NCBI RefSeq assembly: GCF_001443605.1
Contig: NZ_CP013118.1
Span: 3,807,001-3,871,000, forward strand
Direction of reading: 5' to 3'
Length of the DNA: 64,000 bases
DNA from: Salinivirga cyanobacteriivorans
GTDB taxonomy: Bacteria > Bacteroidota > Bacteroidia > Bacteroidales > Salinivirgaceae
Position 1 is the first letter of the stretch, and every line of letters starts with the position of its first letter. Positions 26,013-35,919 of this stretch are shown piece after piece. The notes below the pieces were generated by a model. That model was not told the origin of the DNA. It made no database searches and saw only the letters and a program-made list of their open reading frames with translations. The translations under genes and the position numbers were made by a program.

Positions 26013-28406
26013 ATGCAACGTAGTATTCTGTTAATCATATTTCTGGCCCTGTCTTCCTGGCTGTACGGGCAAAATGCAAAGCTGGAGGGTCGTGTTTTTG
26101 ATCCGGTGAACAATGAACCCGTGCCATTTGCAAATGTTATTGTAAGTGGTACAAATACGGGTGCCATAACCGACATCGACGGAAAATTTAAATTTACAGG
26201 GCTTGAGCCGGGCTATATTCGCCTGGAGGTATCGTCGCTTGGGTATGAAAAAATTATTACGAAGCAGGTGTTGGTAACCAATGCCAAAACCGCCTATTTG
26301 GATATTGAACTGGAACAGGTTGCCAAAGAACTCGAAACTGTAGATGTGGTTGCCAGCCGTTTCCGTAAGAAAGTGGAGAGCCCCATCTCAATGCGGTCCA
26401 TTGGTGTGGCCGAAATTGAGAAAAACCCGGGCGCCAACCGCGATATCTCGAAAGTTATTCAATCATTCCCCGGTGTGGCATCTACACCGGCGTTCAGAAA
26501 CGATGTGATTGTGCGGGGTGGAGGAGCCAACGAGAATGCTTTTTACCTCGATGGTGTGGAAATACCCAACCTGAACCACTTTTCCACGCAGGGTGCTTCC
26601 GGAGGGCCGGTGGGCATCATCAATGTGGATTTTGTGCGAGAAGTGGACTTTTACTCTGGCGCTTTTCCTGCTAACAGGGGAGGTGCTGTAAGTTCAGTGC
26701 TCGATTTCCGGCAAATCGATGGCAATAAGGAAGAGATGAAATACCGGGCTACTATTGGTGCTTCGGACCTGGCCTTAACGCTCGATGGCCCGCTGGCCGA
26801 CAATGCCAGTATTATATTTTCGGTGCGCCGGTCGTACCTGCAATTTTTATTCAGTGTGCTGGAGCTGCCTTTTCTGCCCACTTATAACGATGCGCAGTTT
26901 AAGAGCCGCATACGGCTTGACGAGAAAAATGAGATTATACTTATTGGATTGGGAGCACTTGACCAGTTCGAACTCAATAAGGACGCCAATGAAACACCCG
27001 ATCAGCGGTATATTCTGAACTATTTACCCGTTAATGAGCAGTGGAACTATACCGGTGGTATGGTATACAAACATTACCGCGATAATGGTTACCACACATT
27101 TGTACTTTCGCGAAACCATTTGAATAACTCGGCCTATAAATACCAGAATAATGTGGAAGAACCTGAAAACCTGCTGTTCGATCTTGATAGTGACGAGATA
27201 GAGACAAAATTCAGATATGAAAATAATATCAGGCTCGATAACCTCAAAATTATTTATGGTGGCGGGGCAGAGTATGCCGAGTATTTTAATCGCTCATTTA
27301 ATAAGATTTTTCGCAACGGACAAACCCTGGAAATTAATAATGAGTCGGACCTCGATTTTATAAATTACAGCGCTTTCGGGCAGGTTAGCCGGGGTTTCTT
27401 TGCCGAACGGCTGAAACTTTCATTGGGCCTGCGGTTCGATGGTAGTAGTTACGATAAAGAGATGGTGAGCCCCTTTTCGCAATTTTCGCCACGCTTTTCG
27501 GCCAGTTACGGACTTAATGAAAAATGGTTCCTGAATTTTAATACCGGCCGTTTTTACCAGTTACCCGCTTATACCACCATGGGTTACCGCGATGAAAATG
27601 GCGAGCTGGCTAACAAGCAAAACGGATTGGAATATTATTATGCCGACCATGTTGTGGGTGGAATAGAGTACCAACCCAACAACGATAGCCGGGTTACGCT
27701 GGAGGCTTTTTATAAAAATTACGGCGATTACCCCTTTTCTGTGCAGGATTCAGTGGCCATATCTGGTAAAAGTGCCGATTTTGGCGTATTTGGCGATGAG
27801 GAGGTTACAAGCACCGGCGAGGGCCGGGCCTATGGCCTTGAGTTTTTGGTGCGCCACAACGACTTATTGGGCTTTAACCTCATAAGTTCACTGACATTGG
27901 TGCGTAGTGAATTCAAAGATATTGAAGGAAACTACGTCCCATCGGCATGGGATAACCGCATTTTGTATAACCTTACCGCCACGCGTAAAATTGGAAAAAA
28001 CTGGGATGTGGGAATGAAATGGCGTTTCGTGGGTGGAGCACCTTATACCCCTTACGATTTACAAACCTCCAGCCTTGTTTCCGCCTGGGATCGAAGAAAC
28101 CAACCTTATCTGGATTACGACCGATTTAATGAGAAACGGCTCGGAGCTTTCCACCAGCTCGATTTGCGTGTCGACAGGCAGTTTTATTTCGACAAATGGT
28201 CGCTGATGCTGTATTTAGATATTCAGAATGTGTACAACTTTAAGTCAGACGAGCAGGATAATTATATTAACGAGGATGAGGATGGTAATGTGGTTATTGT
28301 GAATCCGTCTGCACCGCCCGAAGAGCAGCGTTATGATCTGCGCAGAATACCCAGCGACGGTCAGGGTACAGTTTTGCCCACCATTGGCGTAATGGTAGAG
28401 TTTTAA
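26013..28406 (+). CDS. TonB-dependent outer-membrane receptor
   Basis: 797 aa with a signal peptide (about 1-19, ending LYGQ). A CarboxypepD_reg-like beta-sandwich (about 24-105; VFDPVNNEPVPFANV, LGYEK) is followed by the TonB plug (about 115-225; VIQSFPGV, VRGGGANENAFYLDG) and a 22-strand-type barrel that ends in IGVMVEF with the terminal aromatic residue needed for BAM insertion. No SusD partner gene follows, so this is a stand-alone receptor, more likely for a metal chelate or small ligand than for polysaccharide; the ligand is unknown. The next gene begins 19 bp downstream and is probably co-transcribed. Confidence 0.92.
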   Translation: MQRSILLIIFLALSSWLYGQNAKLEGRVFDPVNNEPVPFANVIVSGTNTGAITDIDGKFKFTGLEPGYIRLEVSSLGYEKIITKQVLVTNAKTAYLDIELEQVAKELETVDVVASRFRKKVESPISMRSIGVAEIEKNPGANRDISKVIQSFPGVASTPAFRNDVIVRGGGANENAFYLDGVEIPNLNHFSTQGASGGPVGIINVDFVREVDFYSGAFPANRGGAVSSVLDFRQIDGNKEEMKYRATIGASDLALTLDGPLADNASIIFSVRRSYLQFLFSVLELPFLPTYNDAQFKSRIRLDEKNEIILIGLGALDQFELNKDANETPDQRYILNYLPVNEQWNYTGGMVYKHYRDNGYHTFVLSRNHLNNSAYKYQNNVEEPENLLFDLDSDEIETKFRYENNIRLDNLKIIYGGGAEYAEYFNRSFNKIFRNGQTLEINNESDLDFINYSAFGQVSRGFFAERLKLSLGLRFDGSSYDKEMVSPFSQFSPRFSASYGLNEKWFLNFNTGRFYQLPAYTTMGYRDENGELANKQNGLEYYYADHVVGGIEYQPNNDSRVTLEAFYKNYGDYPFSVQDSVAISGKSADFGVFGDEEVTSTGEGRAYGLEFLVRHNDLLGFNLISSLTLVRSEFKDIEGNYVPSAWDNRILYNLTATRKIGKNWDVGMKWRFVGGAPYTPYDLQTSSLVSAWDRRNQPYLDYDRFNEKRLGAFHQLDLRVDRQFYFDKWSLMLYLDIQNVYNFKSDEQDNYINEDEDGNVVIVNPSAPPEEQRYDLRRIPSDGQGTVLPTIGVMVEF

Positions 28407-28424
28407 AATTTAAAATCCGGAATC

Positions 28425-29147
28425 ATGAAAAAAATAAATGTGTTAATTATCGTTTTAGTTTCGGTGGCTGCAACAGTTAGCGGCCAAACTGAAGCAATTA
28501 CCGCAAACCAGGCTGCCAAAGGCACAGCACTGCAGTTGCATTTTGAAGCGGGCGAGGCACACAATCACCCCAGTTTTGCTGTTTGGGTGGAAGATTTACA
28601 GGGCAATTTCAAACAAACCCTGTTTGTTACAAAATCGGTAGGAACCGGTATTTATCCTTACAAACCTGCCGGCGACCTGAAATGGGAAAAAGGGCCGGGC
28701 AGGGCACACCGCCCCGCAGCTTTACCCTATTGGTTTCATAAACGCGACGAGGAAAAACTTCAGGATGCCAACATTCCTGATCCTGATAATCCGGTCCCAG
28801 ATGCCTACACCGGAGCCACACCAAAGCAAAACTTCAACCTTGCAGTAAGAACCGATGAGCCGCTGCAAGGTAAGGTGCGCGTATTGCTCGAGGTGAACCA
28901 GCCCTGGGATGTGAACGAATTTTGGACCAATGCCAAACATCCGGAAAATACGCAATACCTGACCTCATGCCAACCAGCTGTAATTTATGCCGTAACCATA
29001 GATTTAGATAAACCCATGGATATGTATTACCTGAACCCAATAGGGCACAGCCACCCATATGGCGCCGACGGTAAACTATATACCAACCTGACCACACTCA
29101 CAACGGCACTCGATATTTTTACTAAAATAAAACTGAAAATCGAATAA
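28425..29147 (+). CDS. Exported DUF2271-like protein
   Basis: 240 aa with a signal peptide (about 1-20, ending VSGQ). The order of motifs FAVWVEDLQGNFKQTLFV, DAYTGATP and a following WDVNEFW resembles DUF2271 periplasmic proteins, but I cannot verify the family. It may cooperate with the TonB receptor encoded immediately upstream; that link rests only on the 19-bp spacing. Confidence 0.65.
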   Translation: MKKINVLIIVLVSVAATVSGQTEAITANQAAKGTALQLHFEAGEAHNHPSFAVWVEDLQGNFKQTLFVTKSVGTGIYPYKPAGDLKWEKGPGRAHRPAALPYWFHKRDEEKLQDANIPDPDNPVPDAYTGATPKQNFNLAVRTDEPLQGKVRVLLEVNQPWDVNEFWTNAKHPENTQYLTSCQPAVIYAVTIDLDKPMDMYYLNPIGHSHPYGADGKLYTNLTTLTTALDIFTKIKLKIE

Positions 29148-29200
29148 CCTGAAAGCATTGTAAATTATTGCTGTAAGTCAGAAGCCGCATTTCAACCACT

Positions 29201-29228
29201 CTGCATAGATTTTCTGTGCAGTTTTTTT
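29201..29228 (+). terminator. Hairpin terminator of the TonB receptor operon
   Basis: Nine-bp stem with one G-T pair (29201-29209 with 29213-29221), loop TTT, followed by seven T's. It lies 53 bp after the stop codon of the DUF2271-like gene. Confidence 0.75.
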
Positions 29229-29284
29229 GTTTAAAATAAAATAGGAATTTTCTGCAACCTTTGTTTACGGATTCGTTGACTGGT

Positions 29285-29313
29285 AATCCGATGACATTTT
29301 GTGTTATCGGATT
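29285..29313. terminator. Hairpin between convergent genes
   Basis: Twelve-bp inverted repeat with one wobble pair (AATCCGATGACA at 29285-29296, partner 29302-29313). It ends 7 bp before the stop codon of the minus-strand restriction-modification gene. The T-rich flank is on the plus side, so it serves the plus strand better. Confidence 0.5.
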
Positions 29314-29320
29314 ATTCTTT

Positions 29321-32300
29321 TTACTCAAACTCAATTTTATCCACTTCTTGCATTAACCAGTCGGTTTCGGTGAGTGCCACTATAATTTTTTGATAGTGAA
29401 GTATGTCTTCATACGAAAGTGTTCGTCCGGGTTCTCCTTTCTTTGGTGCACGGTCTTTTAGCCACTTTTGGGCGGGTTGGTAACCACCAATGTAAAACTC
29501 CCAGGCAACAAGCGGTATATTTTCAAAATATTGCTCATCATTAATCCAAATGCGGCCAAGTTGTTTTTTGGTATCGGTTATTTCCCAATCTTTTTGCGCG
29601 ATTTTTCGGGTAATGGTGTTATCTCCATCTTTCGGATAGCTTGTAATATATTCTTCTACTTTAGAGCTTTCGAGTAAGTGTATTTCTCTTATTTGTTTCC
29701 CCAACTCAACTAAATTCCAGAATGTTTCTTTGTATTTTGGGTAAGGTATGCGTGGAAAATCTGTTTTAAGAAACTCTTTGTATTTTTTTCGGTATGATGG
29801 AGAGTGTAAAACGGCGTATATGTAGTCGAGGAGGTCGATGGGGGCGAATTTGTTTTTATTCGCCGATTTTTCCGATTCAAAATCCAGACCCAATTTCTCT
29901 TCTATTTGCACCACTATTTTCATATTCAAATTGGGCTTGCTGCCTTTTTTACTTAATTTTTCGATGGCGTACATGCCGTCGTTTTGGGTGTCGGGGTAAA
30001 GGTAGAGAGGGAAATAATTTCCTGAACCATAACGGCCCGCTGTTCCTGTTAAATTAAATTCGCCAATTAATTTTGAAATAAAAATATATCTCCAATCGCT
30101 TGCACATTGTCTTGCTACAACCAAACCAATATTTTCATCTTTCAAAAAATGTTGCATTACTTCTTTTCTTGGATAGCAATGAAAACCTTTAGACTTGCCT
30201 GTAAAAAAAGTCCATTTATCATCAAAAGGGCGATATGATATTTTTGTAAAACTACCTTTATCTGGATAATATTTATTTAAATCTGCTTTAGCATAACTTA
30301 CTTTCCAGTCTCTGACATCTTTACCAAGATTAAACTTTTTCCGGGCATCCTCATCTTCAAGAGATAAAAACTCATCTATTGTTGATTTTACTTCTTCTTT
30401 AGATTGATGTATTGTGAATTCATCCCTTGAAGTAACAATTCCTACATTGCTTAATGAAAAAAGTTTAGAAACTAAAAAACCTTCATCATATGTTTTTTGA
30501 GCTTCAAAATCTTTTTGCACCATAAAATACATTGGAGCCACATTTGTCAACTCATTAAAATCAATGGATTGGATTGATTTTTTATTTAGAAAATCGTATT
30601 TAAAATCGCGTTTCCCATAAAGGTCATAATGTAAAACATTAGCTAACTTATTAACTTGCTTTTTTCCTGTTTTCACAAATATATTGATTGAAACTCCTTG
30701 TTGAATATCAAAGACATTAAAGTCCAAACTTCCATCAGGTGCGGTTTCTTTTTTCTTGCTGTTACCGTGTAAATCTATTGTGTAAATTTTATCGTAAGTT
30801 TTAAGCAAATTCCAACGCATCCCTCTGAAAGTTGGATTATCTAAAAAACCGTGCGGATTTATATATGCCAAAACTCCACTACCATTTTTTTCAATATAGT
30901 ATTGCCCATAACGTAGAAACTTCACATAATCATCATTTATCCATTTTGGATTTCGTTCCTTTAATTTCTCCTTCCCACCTGGTTCCCTTTTATAATCCTC
31001 CATTAAGTTCATTATCCATTCACCTTTATTAGAGCTTTCTCCAGAATACGGCGGATTCCCAATCACACACATTACAGGTGTATCGCGCTTAATGTGATTT
31101 GCTTCGTTGGCTTCTGTGCTGAGCCAGTTAGAAAATAACGTTCCGGTATCGGGGTGGTGTTCTTCCAATGAGTTGGTGAGGTAAATGTTAAACCGTTGAG
31201 TTTTGGTGGGGTTGTAGCCAGTTTCCTGCAAAAGCATATCTAATTTGAGGTGCGCCATAGAATACGAAGCCATGAGTAGCTCAAAGCCATTTAAACGTGG
31301 GATTAAGTGCTCATCCACATAACTACTCCAAGCACCCTGCATGGCTTTGAATTTTTTGTTGTAAATGAATTTTACCACTTCGGCCAAAAATGTTCCGGTT
31401 CCGGTGGCCGGGTCGAGAATCTGTACTTTGTGTACCTCTTTTTCCATGGGCTTTTTAGAGCCCGCAACAGGGACTTTAATTTTTGTTTTGGTGGTATCGG
31501 CAAGGCCGTCGGGTAAATTAAATTCCGTTTTAAGAATATCGTCCACGGCACAGACTATGAAATTTACAACAGGTTCCGGTGTATACCATACTCCGCGGGT
31601 TTTGCGTAGTTTAGGGTCGTACTCGGCCAAAAATGTTTCGTAAAAATGAATAATGGGGTCGTGGGTTTGTGTGGTTTTACCAAAGTTTTTCAGCAGCTCT
31701 CGTATATTGGTAGCTCGAAAAACATCGGCAAGGTTATCAACAGTGCGCTTAATACGTTCATCAATATCGGGGCCGGCTACATATCCGAATAGTTTTCTCA
31801 GAAAAGGATTTGATTTTGGTATAAGCTCAGCTGCTTCTTGTCGGCTGAAATCTTCTAATGTTGTGTCATGCAAACGGGCTGCAAACATTCCATAAGCCAA
31901 TGTTTGTGCATAAATATCGGCAAAGCCTTTTGGCGTAAGATCATGAATAAGTATGTTTTGAAAGGTTTTATACTGGCCTTGCAGAGAAGTGTTTTCTTGT
32001 GTTTCTTCATCGGAGGTAACGGCATTTTCCAATATATTTTGCAATAGTTTTGCTTTAGCAGCCATCATTTCAGCCAGTTTTTTTGGCGATTTGATGGTTT
32101 GGCCTATAAAAGTAGCAAAGTTTTGTATCAGGTTTGTGAATTGTGCAAAATTCCCGTTCAAAGGTTTAATTTGGTTGTTTTCAATTTCACCAATGCGTAT
32201 TTCGTGCACCAACTCTCCGTTTTGAAAAAACTGAAACCAGGTATAATCTGTGATAATCAGATTTTCCAACGCATTCCTGTAACGGTCGAATTGCTCTTTG

Positions 32301-32542
32301 TAGCCTTTGTTGTTCAGGTCTTTCCCGATATCTTTTGCCTCAATATAGCCAATGGGTATTTTACCTTTTGTAATTACATAGTCAGGGTTTCCGCAATCGG
32401 TAACATTAGCGGGTTCGTTGGTTATTTCTATTCCGGGAACAAGTTCACGAATTAGCGTTTCCAAATCGCCACGGTACGAGTGTTCCTTGGATATTCCGTT
32501 TTTAAAGCGGGTATTGATTTTATTGAGGTAGGTTTGTATCAT
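29321..32542 (-). CDS. Single-chain restriction-modification enzyme, type ISP-like without helicase
   Basis: 1073 aa. An N-terminal PD-(D/E)xK nuclease (about 20-120; Asp54 in GNPDYV, Glu68 and Lys70 in IEAKD) is followed by a helical linker, an N6-adenine methyltransferase (motif I DPATGTGTFL near residue 375, catalytic NPPY near 493) and a C-terminal target-recognition region like that of type ISP enzymes (about 650-1050). Nuclease and methylase in one chain, with no SF2 helicase domain, is a type IIG-like arrangement; it would methylate host DNA at its site and cut unmodified phage or plasmid DNA. No separate S or R gene is adjacent. Methylation type is inferred from NPPY. Confidence 0.88.
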   Translation of the reverse strand: MIQTYLNKINTRFKNGISKEHSYRGDLETLIRELVPGIEITNEPANVTDCGNPDYVITKGKIPIGYIEAKDIGKDLNNKGYKEQFDRYRNALENLIITDYTWFQFFQNGELVHEIRIGEIENNQIKPLNGNFAQFTNLIQNFATFIGQTIKSPKKLAEMMAAKAKLLQNILENAVTSDEETQENTSLQGQYKTFQNILIHDLTPKGFADIYAQTLAYGMFAARLHDTTLEDFSRQEAAELIPKSNPFLRKLFGYVAGPDIDERIKRTVDNLADVFRATNIRELLKNFGKTTQTHDPIIHFYETFLAEYDPKLRKTRGVWYTPEPVVNFIVCAVDDILKTEFNLPDGLADTTKTKIKVPVAGSKKPMEKEVHKVQILDPATGTGTFLAEVVKFIYNKKFKAMQGAWSSYVDEHLIPRLNGFELLMASYSMAHLKLDMLLQETGYNPTKTQRFNIYLTNSLEEHHPDTGTLFSNWLSTEANEANHIKRDTPVMCVIGNPPYSGESSNKGEWIMNLMEDYKREPGGKEKLKERNPKWINDDYVKFLRYGQYYIEKNGSGVLAYINPHGFLDNPTFRGMRWNLLKTYDKIYTIDLHGNSKKKETAPDGSLDFNVFDIQQGVSINIFVKTGKKQVNKLANVLHYDLYGKRDFKYDFLNKKSIQSIDFNELTNVAPMYFMVQKDFEAQKTYDEGFLVSKLFSLSNVGIVTSRDEFTIHQSKEEVKSTIDEFLSLEDEDARKKFNLGKDVRDWKVSYAKADLNKYYPDKGSFTKISYRPFDDKWTFFTGKSKGFHCYPRKEVMQHFLKDENIGLVVARQCASDWRYIFISKLIGEFNLTGTAGRYGSGNYFPLYLYPDTQNDGMYAIEKLSKKGSKPNLNMKIVVQIEEKLGLDFESEKSANKNKFAPIDLLDYIYAVLHSPSYRKKYKEFLKTDFPRIPYPKYKETFWNLVELGKQIREIHLLESSKVEEYITSYPKDGDNTITRKIAQKDWEITDTKKQLGRIWINDEQYFENIPLVAWEFYIGGYQPAQKWLKDRAPKKGEPGRTLSYEDILHYQKIIVALTETDWLMQEVDKIEFE

Positions 32543-32739
32543 TTTTTATTTGGCATTTTTAGTAAAAATACGAATTTCTGATCGTTTCAAATTTGCGTTT
32601 TGTCAATTTGCACCAACAAACCGCAAAAAGCAACCCGGCGTGTACAAAATGAATGAACCAAGTTGCTGCCGCAAGAATGGAAAACAAAAGTTCACAAAAT
32701 TTTTGATTATTACAAACCATTTTGTTAATTTCGATCATT

Positions 32740-32798
32740 CAGGATTGAAGATGTAAGTCACATTGGGAGTTATCCCTTTGGTGCATTCTTCAATCCTG
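32740..32798 (+). promoter_or_regulatory. Long stem-loop in the leader of the LRR gene
   Basis: Perfect 12-bp inverted repeat (CAGGATTGAAGA at 32740-32751, complement at 32787-32798) that can be extended by two pairs past one bulge, with a smaller GGGA/TCCC hairpin inside the 35-nt loop. It ends 30 bp before the LRR start codon. Role unknown: RNA leader structure or remnant of a small mobile element. The remainder of 32543-32828 shows no gene. Confidence 0.5.
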
Positions 32799-32828
32799 TT
32801 TTCACATAATACTCAAAAACTGACAATT

Positions 32829-34547
32829 ATGGATATGGATACTGATTTTCTTAAGTTTGGCCCCATAAAATCTTTTCCAAAAGTAGAGCACAAAGCTGTA
32901 GAAACTTTCAAAAAAGAGATACACCTCGAAAAAGCCGGTACGCTTCATCAATTTCTTACATTAAATGAAAGAGAGTATGTAACCCATTTGAAAATTACGG
33001 GTTACCTCAATATCGACGACATAGATAATGTACTCGACAAAATGACAACCTGTTACGAAACATCCGATGCCGACGAAGGGCCTATAATCAGAGAAGACTT
33101 TCCACCATACCTGAAAGTGCTCGATTTGGGCGAAAGTGAACTGGTTGGAACCGATTGTATAGAAGAATTTACCTTTCAGTCGAGGCTCGAGCACGTAGTA
33201 TTGCCCTCCAATTTAAAGGTGTTGGGCCACTGGTACGATGGGGTATTTGCCGATTCAGACCTGTTAGAAACCATCATATTTCCTGATTCGCTGGAAGAAA
33301 TAAAAACTGTCAGTTTTCAATACTGTATAAAGCTTAAAAACGTTCGCTTTCCGAAAAACCTAAAGATTATCGGCGAATTTGCCTTCGATGGTTGTGTATC
33401 CATTACACACATACATTTACCTGCATCGGTTGAACAGGTACAATGTGCTGCATTTTCGGGGTGCGATGCTTTACAAAAATTTACCTTAGACGAAAACCAC
33501 CCGTGGTTTTCGGTTAACGATGGGGTGTTGTTCTCGAAAGACCAAACGAAACTAATAGCTTTTCCGGGCGGTTACCCGCATAAACATTACTGTGTACCGC
33601 ATGGTACAAAAATAATAGGTGAAGGGGCATTTTCGGCATCTCTCATTGAAAGCATCGAGTTTCCCGATACCCTGATAGAAATAGAAGGATGGTCGTTTCA
33701 ATTTTGCGAAAACCTCCAACGTTTAGTAATCCCACCATCGGTACAAATAATTGGTGAATTGGCTTTTCGACAATGTAAAAAATTAAAATCGTTGACACTC
33801 CCAAATTCAATATCGGTGTTGCCGAAACAGGTATTTGGCGGATGCAAGAACCTGATTGAAATCGAAATTCCGCCATCGGTCAAAACCATTGAAGCATACG
33901 CTTTTGGGGGCAGCAAGAATTTAGAAACGGTAATATTACACGATGGATTAGAGGAACTGAATGGCTTCGAATATTGCCCAAGACTAAAACACATTCGTAT
34001 ACCCAAAACAACACGAATAATTCATGCGCCGGTTTTCACCGGATGTACAAGTTTGAAGAAAATCGACATTGATCAGGAAAACCCTTATTTTATCGAAATA
34101 GATGGCATGCTATTAACCCGCGATAAAACAAAATTGCTCGAAGTTCCATTCAGTGAAAACCATTCGGTAAAAATTCCCGATGGTGTAGAAATAATAGGCG
34201 ATTTTTGTTTCCAAGAATTAATCCACCTCGAAACGGTACACATCCCGTCAACACTGCGAATTATTGGTCATCGTGCATTCGAGGGCTGCACTAACCTGAA
34301 AAAAATCGACCTGCCCAAAACCATTGAATCCATCGACTACAGAGCATTTGACGATTGCCCAAACCTGGCCCACATGCAAATATACGCCGAGAAACCACCC
34401 AAAATAACCAATCCGGAAAATTCAAATTGGGGCTTTTTGAAAGATTCCGGTAAATTAATCATTCATGTGCCCAATGTATTAGACGCATATTTGTCGGAAC
34501 CCGGCTGGAACGAGTTTAAGAACATTAAGAATATTAAGAATATGTAA
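32829..34547 (+). CDS. BspA-type leucine-rich repeat protein
   Basis: 572 aa from the ATG at 32829; an upstream in-frame start at 32763 would run through the leader hairpin. About fifteen LRR_5 (BspA-type) repeats of 22-24 aa fill most of the chain; a typical unit reads LPKTIESIDYRAFDDC. Such proteins usually bind other proteins or surfaces. No signal peptide, lipobox or T9SS tail is visible, so this copy is predicted to be cytoplasmic or to have lost its signal, which is unusual for the family. Neighbours are a restriction enzyme and a toxin-antitoxin pair, suggesting accessory DNA. Confidence 0.82.
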   Translation: MDMDTDFLKFGPIKSFPKVEHKAVETFKKEIHLEKAGTLHQFLTLNEREYVTHLKITGYLNIDDIDNVLDKMTTCYETSDADEGPIIREDFPPYLKVLDLGESELVGTDCIEEFTFQSRLEHVVLPSNLKVLGHWYDGVFADSDLLETIIFPDSLEEIKTVSFQYCIKLKNVRFPKNLKIIGEFAFDGCVSITHIHLPASVEQVQCAAFSGCDALQKFTLDENHPWFSVNDGVLFSKDQTKLIAFPGGYPHKHYCVPHGTKIIGEGAFSASLIESIEFPDTLIEIEGWSFQFCENLQRLVIPPSVQIIGELAFRQCKKLKSLTLPNSISVLPKQVFGGCKNLIEIEIPPSVKTIEAYAFGGSKNLETVILHDGLEELNGFEYCPRLKHIRIPKTTRIIHAPVFTGCTSLKKIDIDQENPYFIEIDGMLLTRDKTKLLEVPFSENHSVKIPDGVEIIGDFCFQELIHLETVHIPSTLRIIGHRAFEGCTNLKKIDLPKTIESIDYRAFDDCPNLAHMQIYAEKPPKITNPENSNWGFLKDSGKLIIHVPNVLDAYLSEPGWNEFKNIKNIKNM

Positions 34548-34559
34548 ATAAATTGATTG

Positions 34560-35063
34560 CTATAACTCATGATCATCTAATAATTGCTCACCTTGATCTT
34601 GAAGAATAGTATTCAGCAATTCAATAGAATAGAAACGTTTGTTTGCAATAAATGTGACAAAAATTGGCTTCAATTCTTCTATCAAGCCTTTATTTTTTGC
34701 AGATACTAACAAACCTAAAGTTCCAACACATTGTATTTCAAAGTTCTCTGCAACTTTTCTTGCCTTTTTATCATCTATCAATAAAAAATCGGCTTGCAAT
34801 TCTTTGTACAAAATCACAGCTTCCGATTCCCCATAATCCATTATGAATGTTAATTCATTAAAACTACTGATTTCAACTACTTTGTTCGTGAAAAAGGTTT
34901 TAAGGTCATTGTAAATCAAAGTTTTATCATCTAATGTAATTTCATTCCACACAGCTTTGGGAATTTTAACACCATCGAACAGTCGAGTTAATAAACCCAA
35001 TTGTTTAACAAGGGCTAGTGAAAATATGGGGCCGGCGTCAGCAACTATAAGTCCGTTTTTCAT
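34560..35063 (-). CDS. DUF3368 PIN-like toxin
   Basis: 167 aa. PIN-like fold as in DUF3368/VapC relatives: N-terminal VADAGPIFSL with the first acidic residue, the central ESEAVILYKE, and LLIDDKKARKVAE with the later acidic pair, as expected for a metal-dependent ribonuclease. It overlaps the UPF0175 gene by one base, the usual antitoxin-first order (UPF0175 then DUF3368). RNase activity is inferred from the family. Confidence 0.82.
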   Translation of the reverse strand: MKNGLIVADAGPIFSLALVKQLGLLTRLFDGVKIPKAVWNEITLDDKTLIYNDLKTFFTNKVVEISSFNELTFIMDYGESEAVILYKELQADFLLIDDKKARKVAENFEIQCVGTLGLLVSAKNKGLIEELKPIFVTFIANKRFYSIELLNTILQDQGEQLLDDHEL

Positions 35064-35329
35064 TAAAGAAGTTTTTCAGAATCGGAGTAAACATCATCAA
35101 TATCCAAATGCGAAATAGGTATTCCATTCTCAGCTAACAGCTTTTCAAAGTTAAGCCTCGACACACCAGCCAACTGAGCAGCCTTGCCAAGTGTTAATTT
35201 TTGCTGCTGAAATAGTCGCAATGCCAATGATATTTTTATATGACTCTTCAACTCTGCTTCGTTTGAATTCAAAGCCAACAAGATATCAGATGGTAATTCA
35301 ACAGATACGATTTTTTGTGTATTATTCAT
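35063..35329 (-). CDS. UPF0175 family antitoxin
   Basis: 88 aa. Small helix-turn-helix protein with the UPF0175 pattern (ALRLFQQQKLTLGKAAQLAGVSR). It probably binds its own promoter and neutralises the DUF3368 protein encoded immediately downstream. The start at 35329 leaves about 200 bp to the next plus-strand gene. Confidence 0.82.
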   Translation of the reverse strand: MNNTQKIVSVELPSDILLALNSNEAELKSHIKISLALRLFQQQKLTLGKAAQLAGVSRLNFEKLLAENGIPISHLDIDDVYSDSEKLL

Positions 35330-35530
35330 TGCTTTGGATTTTAAACAAATTTAGTTGATATTTTTTGGATTCCAATATATTTTTTCGAGCTCAAACCAAT
35401 AGGTAAAAATCATGTAGGTTTCCTTAATCGATTAAAACAAAAATTGCAGACTTTAGTTTGCAAGCAGCATCGAACCAGGCGTCCCTTCGCCTTTTCATAG
35501 AACAAAAAAACATTATGTAATTATCAAATA

Positions 35531-35746
35531 ATGCTTTACATTTACTTAAAAATCACGATTATGATATTTGCAATTGTTGTTTCACTGCTGTTTATCATCG
35601 TAAGTTTTCTAATTCATGAGAAAATCGGCATTATTGCTATTGTAATCACCATTGTAGCATGGTTACTTATGGGGCTCATCAGTCTTTTAATCGATCCTTC
35701 GCCGTTGTGCGAGTTTTGGCGCAAGCGCAAATGGCCATACTTGTAA
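35531..35746 (+). CDS. Small membrane protein, unknown
   Basis: Up to 71 aa; the second ATG at 35561 is an alternative start. Two hydrophobic helices with a short charged turn and a basic C-terminus. It is weakly supported: no homologue is recognised, and it is listed because of its composition and its position 11 bp before a signal-peptide gene fragment. Confidence 0.4.
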   Translation: MLYIYLKITIMIFAIVVSLLFIIVSFLIHEKIGIIAIVITIVAWLLMGLISLLIDPSPLCEFWRKRKWPYL

Positions 35747-35757
35747 AAGTCTATTTT

Positions 35758-35919
35758 ATGAAGTTTTTGTATTCCATAATATTGATGTTGGTTTTTGGTT
35801 TTTCCGGTCTTCTAAGTACCGGCCAAGGTATGCAAAATATTGATTCGGTTTTAAATCTGCAATCACGCCCTTTTGACCGAAATAGTTATTGTATTCAGAC
35901 GGTTTTCAATAAATTGAAT
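35758..35919 (+). pseudogene. Signal-peptide gene truncated by IS copy 1
   Basis: The frame opens with a clear signal peptide (MKFLYSIILMLVFGFSGLLS) followed by about 33 residues of normal coding sequence, and then enters the IS end at 35919; the frame closes at 35949 inside the element. No continuation of this gene is found on the other side of the IS, so the interruption came with a deletion or rearrangement. Confidence 0.55.

Noticed and set aside
32550-32756. 68-aa reading frame before the LRR gene
   Set aside because: Atypical composition, overlaps the leader stem-loop, no ribosome or promoter context.
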